64,000 bases of DNA, taken from NCBI GenBank assembly GCA_037501455.1, contig CM074857.1, forward strand, positions 103,263,501 to 103,327,500, given 5' to 3'. The first letter of the stretch is position 1, and every line of letters starts with the position of its first letter. This document shows, one piece after another, positions 42,596-54,800 of this stretch. This stretch comes from Lantana camara. Its lineage: Eukaryota > Streptophyta > Magnoliopsida > Lamiales > Verbenaceae. The translations under genes were made by a program, and so were the position numbers. Under the pieces are notes generated by a model. It did not search any database. It saw only the letters and a program-made list of their open reading frames with translations, and was not told where the DNA came from.

Positions 42596-45189
42596 TGTAG
42601 CACCCTAAACCCCAAGGCACTACATCCCCCGCACTATAGCCCGATCCACATACGAAATGGCAATCCGTATATAAACCGAACATATAGCCAACGGGTGACA
42701 AGCAAGAAACAATCTAGCTAGGCGGGACTAAACCCCAATTAAACCGAAACCAAGATACAAAATTCAAAAGCGGAAGCATTATATCATCAATACATATAGG
42801 TACCATATTTACATCAAAAGTATATATACTAGTAGGTACCAACATTTATCAACATCTCAATTCACCAAAAGATAACTAAATAATCATAACATGCTAATCT
42901 CGAATATAAGTACATGGAAATGAATGCTAGACTCGGCTGAATGCAAGACCTGACTCAAACTCCCGTCTAGCACGCCCATGTGTACCTAAAAAGTGAGGTG
43001 TCAGTCTACCGAAGACTGAGTGAGGAGCATAAATAAATATATATAACACAATTCACATGCAAGTTGTAGCCTCGGGTGAAGATTTGGAAAGGAAAAAAAA
43101 TATAAGTATCAAGAAAAGGCTCTTCTTCGCCCGAGATTATAACTATCAAGTTTAACATGTTAATTTATCAATCTCATGCAATACGTGGCTCGACAAGTGA
43201 GGGCAATTCTCCAACCTTTACACCAAACGTGAACGATACATGCTTGCTTGAATGCTTTAATACGTGATCATGCAATTCAATTAGTGCTCAATTAGAAATA
43301 CAATCAATGAATGGAAACATGCAACAACCCAAGGACAATCCGTGGTGCCGGACCCGTCCCCAGTCTCCTTCTTCCTCCGGGTGATAGTGGGTTTGCAAGG
43401 CCCAACTATCCACGACATGGTGTACGTCGGGAACATGACTCCCACTCGCGGAGCTCCTTCCACCACCAAACCTCCGGGTGGCTTCGGCGGTGATCCCAAA
43501 GTTGTGAGGATAGCACAAGAGTTACCCGTCAGCCCTTGCTTTCCCTATTAGCTCAAGCCACTACCCTCGGGCCCAAAAGTGCAATCATGTTACTCTAAAA
43601 AACATGCTTGAATCATGAACAATCACGGCTTGCTTGCTTGAAATTATTTATATTTTAGAAAACGTTTACATATATAATAGGTTTTGGCCGAAAACTCACA
43701 TAAAGGTCATAAGGGTTCTATATAACTAGAACAAAACCTGACCTGTGTGACAAAATATGACAAGGATATACTCTAGGGTGCCTGTTCCTCGTCCGTGGCC
43801 TCGTGATCTGTGTAATTAAGACGTGTATACATAAGACGTGACTCAAAATGGACCAATTATGACGAACGGCAAATATGAAACGAAATGAAGTGCCATGATT
43901 AATGTAGAATGTAAATATCAGGTTATGGCATGAAATGTGTCATATAATAACAATTTGAGGCCAAATAAATGACTGGAATTGAAAATGAAAAATTGAATTT
44001 TTGGCAGTTCATACAAGGGTCGCGGCCACGACCATTTTTGCTCTATTTTTGGTCGAGGGCGCAACCTAATTTTTCATGAATTTTTCGGCCAATTTTTCAG
44101 AAAGTCGAAACAGGGCCAAATTTGGGTTGCGACCGCGACCAATTTTATGTGTATTTTTAGTCGCGGGCGCGACCTGCATTTATGCCAAATCTTGTGAGTG
44201 GTGTGTGTTTAGGTCGGGGTCGCGACCTATAGTCACACCCGAAAAAAGCAGAGCAGAAAACAGGGGAGGTTTCGGCCAAACACAAAATTACCCCAAAACC
44301 TTAGTTTTCATGCATCAAAATGTAAGTTTTCTGGAAATACACATATATACATGTTCAATATGCAATAAAACTTCATATAAACACTTAATTCAAGCAAAAT
44401 CATCAAGAATCAACACCTCCAAGTTCATATAAAATTTCATGGTATGACTTCAAATCTTTCAAGAATTCAAGTATTAATTCATGGAAAAATTCATGTAGTC
44501 ATGCATCAACCAACAATCAATCCATATCTTCCATAAATCTCTAACCCTAGCTTCATCAACTAATCAAGAAATCACTCATACAAGCCCATGCATATACCTT
44601 GAAGAAAAGAAATGGATGGAGAGATGATAGAGCTTCAAAACTTGCAAATTCCTTGGAAATTTTGGATGAAATCAAAGAAATCTCTTCTCCCTTTTGTTCT
44701 TGAATAGACCGAAATCAACAAGGAAGCAAATTGGATGATATTTTTGGATGAGAATGGAAATGGAAGCATGGAGATGTTTTGTACGTGAATCATCATATTT
44801 TGATTTTGGTGAAATATTGAAATTGCAATTTGATCCTGCCACTTATTAAGTCATGCAATTAAGGTTTATTCCTAGCTAATTGATCAATTAGGTCCATGAA
44901 ATATTTATGCAATTTGGTTCTCTAATTTAAATAAATGATCAATTAAGGACAAGTTAGCAATTAAATCACGCTCGGTAATTATTTCACGTAACAAGCATTT
45001 TCAAGTCATGCAATAAATCCTCAATTTGATATGAATTCATATAATTTCATGCAAGTATGTTGAATGAAATTTATAAAATTTATGATGACATGTAGGAGAA
45101 TAATAAATAGTAGAAATAAAGTAGATTCCTAACGCTCATAAGCTCACACGTGGCGTGCTTACCTTCTCGTCCGGAACCGGGGCGTTACA
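42596..45189 (-). repeat. 3' LTR of G
   Basis: 2594 bp, matching 60088-62695 with scattered substitutions, many of them CpG to TpG/CpA, and a 20-odd-base gap in the palindrome array near 44200. No coding frame. Confidence 0.92.
44021..44235 (-). repeat. GGTCGCG/CGCGACC palindrome array (3' LTR of G)
   Basis: Several imperfect copies of a GC-only dyad of form GGTCGCG-N-CGCGACC sit at about 50-base spacing in otherwise AT-rich DNA. One copy is missing compared with the 5' LTR. Several CpG sites are decayed. Confidence 0.75.
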
Positions 45190-45210
45190 ACTCTCCCCCC
45201 CCCCCTTAAA
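45190..45210 (-). other. Polypurine tract of G
   Basis: The minus strand reads TTTAAGGGGGGGGGGGAGAG before the LTR, with a run of 11 G. Confidence 0.8.
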
Positions 45211-45231
45211 AGAATCTGGACCCCAGATTCT

Positions 45232-47676
45232 CTACTCTCGCGGAAACAACTCTGGATGGAACCGTTTCATTTTATCCTCGGTTTCCCATGTAGCTTCTTC
45301 TGTTTTGTCACTTCTCCGCAACACTTTAACCATGGGAATGCTTCGGTTTCCTAATTCCTGAAACTTTCTATCCAAGATCTTAACCGGCTTTTAACAAATG
45401 TCAAGTTCGGTTCCAATTCCACTTCTTCAACGGGGAGGATTATGGTTTCATCGGGGTAGTTTTTTCTTAATTGAGATACATGGAATATATTATGAATCCC
45501 CGTAAGACTCGGTGGTAGGTCCAGTCGATAAGCTACTTCCCCAATTCTTTCAAGAATCTCGAAAGGACCTAAGTATCGAGGGTTAAGTTTTCCTCCTTTC
45601 CCGATCCGAGCAAAACCTTTTCTTGGTGACACCTTTAAGAATACCCGATCACCCACTTCAAACTCAAGAACTCTCCGGTGAGTGTCGGCATAGCTTTTCT
45701 GCCTATCTTGGGCGGCTTTCATCCATTGTTGTATCAATTGAACTTTTTCAATCATAGTTTGAACAACTTTAAAAGGTTTCTCTAACTTTTCACCTTTCTT
45801 TACCCCTTCTTGTTTCGACCATTTCCATTCTTCCAAATCGAAAAACAATGGAAACCGACACTTTCTTCCATAGAGAAGTTCATAAGGAGCCATCCCGATT
45901 GAAGCCTGGTAACTATTATTATAGGCAAATTCAATCAAAGGTAGTTGCCCTTGCCACAAATTCTGAAAATTCATCGCGCAGGCCCGAAGTAGATCTTCCA
46001 AATATCTTATTAATCTTTCCGTTTGGCCGTCTGTTTGCGGGTGGAATGTTGTACTGAACTTGAGCCTCGTTTCCAACATTGCCTGTAACTCTTGCCACAA
46101 CTTAGAGGTGAATCTCGGGTCTCGATCTGAAACTATACTCACCGGAATTCCATGAAGTCGGATAATTTCTCTGTTGTAGATCTCGGCTAACTTCGGAATC
46201 TTATAAGGTATCCGGACCGGTAGAAAGTGAGCCGACTTTAGTGAATCGGTCTACAATTACCCAAAAACCATCAAATCCACCTTTCACTTTCGGTAACCCA
46301 GATACAAAATCCATCGTTACTTGTTCCCACTTCCATTCGGGAATAGGTAACGGTTGTAAAAGTCCTGCGGGTTTCTAATGCTCGGCTTTTACTTTCTGGC
46401 AAGTCAAGCACTGCTTCACATATTCGGAGACACCTCTTTTCATTCCATTCCACCAATAATACTGTTTCAAATCCTTATACATTTTATTTCCTCTCGGGTG
46501 GATTGAGTATGCTGACTTGTGAGCTTCTTCAAGTAGAACCCGTTTCAATTCTTCAGGCACGACCACTCTATTCTTAAATCGAAGTAAACCAGTCTCATCA
46601 AACCCGAAGGAACTCTCTGGATCAGCTCTTGCCTTACTTACCAATTTTGGTACCTCCAGATCATTATTCTGAGCTTCAAACAATCGATACTTTAATTCCG
46701 GCTGAATTGTAATGTTAGAAACCCGAGCCTTTAAAATAATTTGAGCAACTCCATCATTTTCCTTTATTTCCAAATTTGATACACTCGCCTTTCTGCTAAG
46801 TGCATCGGCGATCACGTTGGATTTTCTCGGATGGTATTTTATAGTGCAGTCATAATCTTTCAATTTTTCCATCCAACGCCGTTGCCTCATATTTAAATCC
46901 TTCTGCGTGAATAAATATTGGAGGCTTTTATGGTCGGTAAAAATCTCAAAAGATACCCCGTATAAGTAGTGTCTCCATTTCTCGAGAACAAAAATCACGG
47001 CTGCAAGCTCCAGGTCGTGTGTAGGATAATTCTTCTCATAGTCCTTTAATTTCCGGGAAGCGTATGCGATCACTTTTCCTTTCTGAGTCAACACACAATC
47101 TAGACCTTCCTTGGAAGCATCGGTATAAACTGCATACTCCTCTTGAACCCTCTGGAAGTGCTAACACCGGCAAGCTGAGACCAACTTTTCTTTCAGGAAG
47201 TTAAAACTTTGGTCACACTTTTCATCCCAAACAAACTTGACATCTTTCTTCGTCAGTCGGGTTAACAGTGCAGCGATCTTGGAAAAATCTTGAACAAACC
47301 TTCTGTAATATCCGGCCAATCCCAAGAAACTTCTAACTTCCGAGGCATTCTTTGGTTTCTCCCATTTAAGCACACCCTCAATTTTCGAGGGATCAACTTC
47401 CAAACCTTTGCCTGAAATTATGTGACCCAAGAAGCACCCGATCAATCCAAAACTCACATTTACTGAACTTTGCAAACAACTGATGTTCTTTAAGAGTCTG
47501 TAAAACAAGCCTGAGGTGTCTTGCATGTTCCTCGGCAGATTTTGAAAATACCAAAATATCGTCGATGAAGATTACCACGAATTTGTCGAGGAAAGGCCTG
47601 AAAATCCGATGCATCATGTCCATGAAAGCTGCAGGGGCATTAGTTCATCCAAATAGCATAATCACGAACTCGTAAT
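45232..47676 (-). pseudogene. pol pseudogene of G: RT end to chromodomain
   Basis: It continues RT after H: a TGA at 47647-47645 in the conserved PFGLTNAP position, then MDMMHRIF and the active site FIDD, a frameshift near 47440, [17 protein letters not shown], and RNase H ([33 protein letters not shown]). The integrase finger ends [11 protein letters not shown] before a stop at 46375. The core is shifted in frame near 46270-46140 but readable (SDRDPRFTSKLW, HPQTDGQTERLIRY), then the C-terminal GKLNPRYLGPFEI stretch. After another shift a chromodomain-like tail (IPMVKVLRRSDKTEEATWE) ends at 45232. No functional product. Confidence 0.85.
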
Positions 47677-48824
47677 TGTTAGGAATAGTGCCCTAGAAAG
47701 CCGATTGTATATCCGCTTTGTGCTTTTCCTTATTGTAATCACAGACAATCTTTGAATGAAATAACGAATTAAGGCAACACTTCTTTATATGCTATTGTTT
47801 AGTATGCGTTTACTTTAGCTGTGCATGTATGAGAACTCCCCTAATCCTGATGACTTTAGGACTTTACCATTTAGGTGAAATGGTTCATGAAACGAGCCCT
47901 ATATCACATAAGTCATGATTAGTAAAATACTCCAAGCCGATGAGTCCTACAGACAGTGGGAGTGTCAACCTGACTCCTCTAAGGCTTGCTTGTGGGATCA
48001 CGCCTTTAAAAAGGACCACCTTGTTTCATGGAGGTGGAAAGTATATAGTTGATACGTGCGTGATACATGAGGGTGCTTACTTTAATAAGTAAGTTCACTG
48101 AGGTGCCCCGTGTGAGAACATTCCTAAATGGGAAAGGAAGTTTCTATTTCAGGAAATGGAAACTTCCAGATTAGGAAATATCTCACCAGTCATTGATGTG
48201 ATTAATTGATCCTTAGACTTGAGGTTCCTTGTCACTTTATGAGTTAACTCTGTAGTCTTAGGTATAAGCTTTAAAGGGTGTCGCCTTAGACAACTGATTC
48301 AAGGCTTATGCTGGGCCTGCACAAGTGATTCATGAAAGTGAATGAGAACCAAGAAAGGACCTACACTTGCATTTGCAAGGTGATCTCTTATTGTGTAAGT
48401 CATTCATATGCCATATGGAGTCCTTGGCCAAGGCAGTAGATCAAGACATCAAGAAAAGGGTTTCTTGGATTGAGATCAAATGGATATGAAATGCACTTAG
48501 CTTTAAGACCAGATTATTAGGGTTCTGATTATTCCCTTGCCCTAGATCTTGGTTGAGAGATAGAAAGTAGGAGGATTGTATCTCACATGAATCAATGACT
48601 TAAAGGTTCTGTCGAATCTGAACATTCCAATTCAGCTAGGGGTTAAACACCTGTTGCTAGACTATGGTCGTTTAATCTGTGGTCTGATTAATTAATTAGT
48701 GAATTAATTAATTGGGGTCACTGCTAATTGAATTGAGAACCTAGAGGGTCACACACAACAACTTGGTTACATGAGTTGAGGCTTGAAAATGATTAAACGA
48801 GTTAATCGGGCCAAGAGGGTTCCA

Positions 48825-48886
48825 CACGTGTGAAATCACACGTGTGGCTCACGTGAGTGACACGTGTGACACGTGTCACACACGTG
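48825..48886 (+). promoter_or_regulatory. Six CACGTG sites in 62 bp, LTR of H
   Basis: CACGTG starts at 48825, 48839, 48850, 48861, 48870 and 48881, about 350 bp before the TATA box. In the 3' LTR five are intact (56962, 56976, 56987, 57013, 57024) and one is CACATG. Known plant binders of this core are bZIP and bHLH factors. Confidence 0.7.
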
Positions 48887-49238
48887 TGGATATATATATA
48901 TATATTATATATATATATGTATTAAATAATTAAAGGTGTTAATTATTTAATAGACTTTGGTTTAATTTTGAATTAAAAAGAAAGTCTTATTTTGGAGAAA
49001 ATAATCTAGTTAATTAATTACGAATTAATTAATTAGATAAAAATAAGTTATTTATTTTATAATAAATAAAGTATAAAATTATCCAAAAATAGTTTGGATA
49101 TTTTTAGCTCTTTTAAAAGTTGACTTGAATTAGAATTCAAAGTCAAAGTTGGAAATTACTTGAAGATCAAGTAATAGTAGAGAGGAACCAAAACCCTTGT
49201 CTATGAGGACAAGGATTTCGGCCGCCCCTCCCCTTTCC

Positions 49239-49246
49239 TATATATA
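49239..49246 (+). promoter_or_regulatory. TATA box of the 5' LTR of H
   Basis: TATATATA before GGGGAGCTC. The 3' LTR has TATATGTA at the same place, so only the 5' copy keeps a consensus box. Confidence 0.65.
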
Positions 49247-49636
49247 GGGGAGCTCATGCTCCCCTTTAGAGCTAATTGGCAATTCTTTTGGTTCATGTGT
49301 TGAACACCTTCCTTTCTCCAAGATTAAATTAAACCCTAGGTTAAGCCTAAACACTAACTAGAGAACTAGCATCCTTACTAGTTAGATTGTGATCAAGTTG
49401 GTGGACTTTCTCTAGAGACTTCAAGTTAGAAGTTTGAAGATTCGAGCTTTACCAAGGAGAAGGGATCAAGCCGCGAGAAGAGCGTTCTTGGGTGGCTTGA
49501 AACGCTTCAAGAAAGAACAAAAGAAAAGTAAGTTTTCTATCTTTACGAATTTGGTTACACGATTGCGAGTTCAAGATCCTTTTGTTGGGAAAATTTTTTA
49601 AATTCCGCTGCTTTCTGATTCGTGTTTTCCAACAAG

Positions 49637-49649
49637 TGGTATCAGAGCC
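49637..49649 (+). other. Primer-binding site of H
   Basis: TGGTATCAGAGCC, complementary to initiator tRNA-Met, two bases after the LTR. Confidence 0.92.
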
Positions 49650-49914
49650 ACCTCGTTAATCGTGTTTCTGATTCGTCTCAATTATTCTGAATTTGGTAGA
49701 AATTCTTAGGCTTGATGCGATTGAGTATTTGTAATTGTTTTAGAAAGCCTGAATTACGAAACTGTAATTTTTTCCTGAAAGTTTCTGAAAATTGGTTTTT
49801 GCAAAATTTAATTTTTGAAAACAATTTTAGATTTGAAACTGTATAAACTGTTATTGGATTTCTTGGATTGGTTTTGCTTTTGAACGAAAACACGAAACGA
49901 AAAACCGGATCACG

Positions 49915-50210
49915 ACGAACACGCGAAACCCCGTGCGCGAAGGCGTCGCGCGCGCGGGCTTCGCGCGCCACCGCCCGCCTGTCCTAGGCGTGCGCAGGGC
50001 AGCCGCCCAGCACCTCCCGCACGCCTGTGCGGGAGCCTTCCGGCGCGCCCGCCCAGGGCGGCCGAGACTGGCCGCCCATCGCCCACCGTCGCCCGACAGG
50101 GCGCGCGCGCGCAGTGCGAGCACTCGCCCGGCCAAGTGTGCGCGCCTGCCGTGCGCGTCCGCACGCGCTTGCGACGCGTGCGCCCCGTTTCGCGTATGGG
50201 CCCCATTTTC
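49915..50210 (+). other. GC-rich island in the leader of H
   Basis: Very GC-rich, with CGCG runs and sharp edges. Long open frames on both strands are by-products of the composition. The sequence differs from the islands of A and C although the flanks align. Confidence 0.65.
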
Positions 50211-50604
50211 CTGATCCGAACTTTCGTATTTCGTGCAATCCAGTCCCAATTTTTATTTTTTTAATTTTAAAATTTTATTTTTGAATATTTATTTTAATTT
50301 TTGAATAAAAACTTGAAATTGGGAATTTTGAGAAATTGAAACGGTTTATATTTTGGGAAAATACACCTTTGATAAAATTATTAATTTTCAGAAATTAATT
50401 GGAATTTTATTTGTTTTGGTAATTTGGGATTTATTGAAAACTTTTTTAAATAAGACTCGCATCAAGTCGTGTTTTAAGTCATTAGGACTTGAAACGAGAA
50501 TTTTAATTTATTGGCTAAATTTAAATTCTCGCAAGAGCATGTTAGGTGATCATGGGTTTAGACTTATGTATGGTTTTAATTTATGCACATGCATGGTTTA
50601 AATT

Positions 50605-50651
50605 GGGGTTGGAGCCCTATAGTTGCGTTTTTCAATTGAGGTTGGAGCCTC
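50605..50651 (+). other. Twin leader hairpins (element H)
   Basis: GGGG-TTGGAG-CCCT at 50605-50618 (one G-U pair) and GAGG-TTGGAG-CCTC at 50638-50651 (all Watson-Crick). Confidence 0.65.
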
Positions 50652-51348
50652 ACTTATGTGCGTACTGTTATGTGATTTATTATGTGGCTTTCCATATTAC
50701 TGTTTTTGAGGCCGGGGTATGCCCCGTGTAATTGTCTAAGGCCAATATGAAGATTGAGCCTTATTACTTTATGTCTTTTTCCTTTTATTGTAATTTGAGA
50801 GTAGAGATAGGTGGTGAGGTTTTATTTTCATTTTGGAGACAATGCACCCATGGAGTAAGATGGACCACATTCAAGTAACAAGGAGGCCATAAGTGAAGAC
50901 CCCTCAAAATGTTAGGGAGGGGAATCTCTATTGTTAAATGTAATAGAGATAGGGCTCGTATTTTGTTGCCGCTTTCCCTTATGTGATTTAAACTGTTTAT
51001 GTGGCATGTATGTTAGAACTTGTGATTGTGGAGTGGCTCCCACATATCACGCATAAGATAGGTAGAACCCATGATCATTACATGTTAGTATCATGCTAGG
51101 ACATGTTATCTGTTTATGTGCTTGTTTGATATGCATTTAAGTGTACTTGCATTAATCAAGACTAATAAAATTGGATAACATATATGTTGGTGAGGTCGAA
51201 CCGGACAACTCTCCGGTTGATTCGAAAATTCCCATTAAATATTAAGCTAATTTCGAACAAATAGGTGTTTAATTCGAGATGCAAATTTTGAATTAAATTC
51301 CTAGCATTCCATCAATAGGTTTTAAGTTTAGTAAGTAAAGCTAGTTAT

Positions 51349-51670
51349 TGTCCGCGAGTCGTGGGATAGCTAGTGGAGCTTATTAGTTCTTAGTTACCTA
51401 ATTAATCATTTTAAATGATCAATATTTCGTGGTCAATTTTGGCAAGGGCGATGTCCGCGAGTCGTGGGTCGTTCGAACTAAGTTTTGGTCATGATCTTAT
51501 GATTGATGGGTCTAGCTTAACGCCTAAGTAAATATGGATGTCGCACGAGTCGTGGGTCCATATTGAAAGATAGGTGATGCAAAAAACAATTACTAAGAGT
51601 TCTAAAGGTGTTAGAATTGGTAAGTTGTACCTACCTAGGGTTCTTACTTAGAATGTCCGCGAGTCGTGGG
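51349..51670 (+). repeat. Four-copy leader motif (element H)
   Basis: TGTCCGCGAGTCGTGGG at 51349, 51452 and 51654, and a TGTCGCACGAGTCGTGGGT version at 51539; spacing is about 103, 87 and 115 bases. Confidence 0.85.
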
Positions 51671-51876
51671 TTCGAGGTAAAATGCCTAGGATCTTAGTAC
51701 CCATTGGGAAACGTGTTCCTCTTAGATCTTTGGGAATTCTAGATCTCTGAAAAACAGTGGGAGTTACATTAGATTAAAGACCTTATCTTTTGTATATCGT
51801 TATAATTCAGCATGCTCACTAGTTCTCTGTTTTACCATTTAGGTCGTAGATTCTGTGATTCTCTACGTGTTTTGAA

Positions 51877-54800
51877 ATGGCAACCAAAAGCCCTCTTGTA
51901 TCGATCCTCGAGTCAAACAAGTTGACTGGTCCCAGCTATTCTGATTGGCTGAGGAATCTAAAGATCATTTTAGATTCTGAGAAGAGAACTTATGTTCTCT
52001 TCGAAGGGGAGCCTAGTCCCGAAGGGGAGGCTCCCACTCGGGCTGAGCGGGACGCGATTCAGAAGTGGAAGGATGATAATCTCCAAGCCCGTTGCCTTAT
52101 GTTGGCTAACATGTCTCCGGACTTGCAAAGGCAACATGAGGCCATGGAATTTGCTTGGGAGATTTACGACCACTTAGAGCAACTTTACCGCCCTCATGAA
52201 CGTGTTACAAGGTATAACACTTCAAAGGAATTGTTCCACTTGAGAATGAGGGAAGATTCAAGTGTCCATGAATATGGACTCAAGTTTCTTTCCCTTACTG
52301 AGAAACTTGCTTCCATGGACATGCCGCTGAAAGATGAGCTTTCAGTGGATTTGTTGCTAGCTTCGCTCCCACCATCATTCAACCCATTTGTCCTTAACTT
52401 CAACATGAATCATGCTGGTGCTACTGTAGCTGAGCTGATTAGTCAGCTTGTGACTGCTGAAAGCACGATCAAGAAGGACAATAAGGTTTTGATGGTGAAT
52501 GCTTCATCTTCCTCTTCTGGGCCTTCTAAAGGTAAGGGCAAGAAAGCCCAAAAGAAGAAGAAGAAACCCCTTAGGCCCACTGGTGGCATTTCGAAGGGGA
52601 AGGCCCAAAAGAAGAAGCGTGATCAGAAAGAGGATGTTTGCTTCCATTGTGGCAAAGCGGGACATTGGAGGAGAAACTGCCCAGAGTACAAGGCTACTCT
52701 AAAGAAAGGTATTTTTCTCGTTGAAGTAAATCTTTCTATTAATTCTAGTTCTTAGGTACTTGATACCGGTTGTGGAACTCATATCTGTAATGATGTACAG
52801 ATGCTAAGTGAAGTCCAACAACTCAAAGAAGGAGAATGTGTCTTGAAGATCGGCGATGGCTCAAACGTTGAAGCTCGAGCTTTAGGCACAATTAGATTAG
52901 ATTTAGGTAGTTTTGAGTTAGTATTAAATAAAGTTCTTTATGTACCGAGCATTATTCGTAATATAATTTCAGTTCCAATATTGGATTGTGAAGGTTATGA
53001 AACTTATATTAAGAATGGTAAATATTTTATCAAACGGAACAACTCTTCCGTTCACATCGGTACTCTAAGTAATGGACTTTACCTAACTCAAAATATCAAT
53101 ATGATGAATATACAACGAGAAACAAAGCGTAAGAGAGATAACAAAGTTTCAGCTACCTTATGGCACGCTAGATTAGGACACATTTCCAAGAACAGAATTA
53201 GCAAGATAAACACTTTAGGATCATTCTCTGAAAATGATCTTAAGGAGTTAACTTCTTGCGAATCCTGTCTCAAAGGAAAAATGTCCAAAGTCCCTTTTAA
53301 AGGAACTGTGGAACGTGCCACTAAGGTTTTGGATTTGATCCATACTGATGTTTGTGGACCGCTTAGTGTAAGCACTAGAAACAATCATCAGTATTTCATA
53401 ACCTTTACCGATGACTTTAGTCGATATGGTTATGTATACTTAATGAAGTATAAATCTGAAGCTTTTGAGAAATTCTTAGAATTTCAAAAGGAGGTTGAGA
53501 ACCAAACTGGTTACAAGATCAAAGCACTTCGATCTGATCGAGGAGGCGAGTATCTTAGTGAAGAATTCCTTAATCATCTCAAAGATAATGGGATTATCTC
53601 TCAGTGGACTCCTCCGGGAACTCCTCAGCTTAATGGAGTTTCTGAGAGAAGGAATCGAACCTTACTTGATATGGTTCGTTCCATGATGAGTTTCACTGAC
53701 TTACCACCTTCTTTCTGGGGTTATGCCCTAGAAAGTGCAGCAAAGATTCTGAATCTAGTTCCCTCTAAGTTAGTCCCCAAGACGCCCTATGAAATGTGGC
53801 ATGGTAAAATCCCTAGTTATTCTTACTTAAGAATTTGGGGTTGTCCTGCTTACGTGAAGAGGACAGTGGGAGATAAGTTAGAATCTCGTTCTAACTTATG
53901 CTACTTTGTAGGTTATCCTAAGGAATCCATAGGATACTACTTCTATGATCAATCTGAGCAAAAGGTGTTTGTTTCCAGAAATGCCACTTTTCTTGAGAAA
54001 CCGTTCCTTAAAGAAAAGAAAGGAAAGATCATAGAATTAGAAGAAGTACAAAGTAACCCCACGCCACCCACTGAAGAAACGTCCCCTACTGATCAACCAC
54101 AACCAATCACGAATTTTGATACACATGCAAATCCTCCTCTAAGGCGTTCTGAACGCACTCCTAGACAGCCGGAGAGATGGTATGGATTCTTCCATGAAAT
54201 CTCTCAAAAGGATAATGATCCTTCAACATATGAGGAGGCACTTTCAGATTCTGACTCTGAACAGTGGATAGAAGCCATGAAATCCGAAATGGACTCCATG
54301 AACTCCAACCAAGTTTGGACCTTGGTAGATTTGCCTGATGGGGTCAAACCCATAGGTTGCAAATGGATCTTTAAGAGAAAGCTTGGAGTTGATGGAAGCA
54401 TTGCAGCCTACAAAGCAAGACTGGTTGCAAAAGGATTGACTCAAAGACCCGACGTGGACTTTGACGAAACCTTTTCACCAGTTGCAATGCAAAAGTCCAT
54501 TCGAATCATGCTTGCCATTGCTGCATATTATGACTATGAGATATGGCAAATGGATGTGAAAACTGCCTTTCTCAATGGTGACATTGACAAAGACATTTAT
54601 ATGGAGCAACCCATAGGTTTCACATTCAGTGGGAGTGAGCAAAAGGTTTGCAAACTCCAAAGATCAATCTATGGATTGAAACAGGCTTCTAGGAATTGGA
54701 ACATTCGATTTGATGAATCAGTCAAAGCGTTTGGCTTCATGCAAATTTCGAATGAATCATGTGTGTGTAGAAAGGAATTGGAGACCTCAGTACAATTCTT

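Larger units (their letters stand above)
47677..49634 (+). repeat. 5' LTR of H
   Basis: TGTTAGGAATAG...TCCAACA. It includes the CACGTG cluster, an AT-dinucleotide stretch and a TATA box. Confidence 0.95.
49650..51876 (+). other. Long untranslated leader of H
   Basis: About 2.2 kb between the primer site and the gag ATG, with no conserved coding frame. Landmarks in order: GC-rich island (49915-50210), twin hairpins (50605-50651), four-copy motif (51349-51670). All three recur at matching places in A and C, which suggests constraint at RNA or DNA level. Confidence 0.8.

Noticed and set aside
42596..45189. Possible promoter-less host gene between E gag and G pol
   Set aside because: The whole interval is duplicated at 60088-62695 and bounded by LTR features, so it is an LTR.
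49933..50249. Several overlapping open frames on both strands in the GC-rich leader island of H (similar ones at 6986-7417 and 1035-1546)
   Set aside because: They arise from scarcity of stop codons in GC-rich DNA; peptides are low-complexity, differ between copies and have no known domain.
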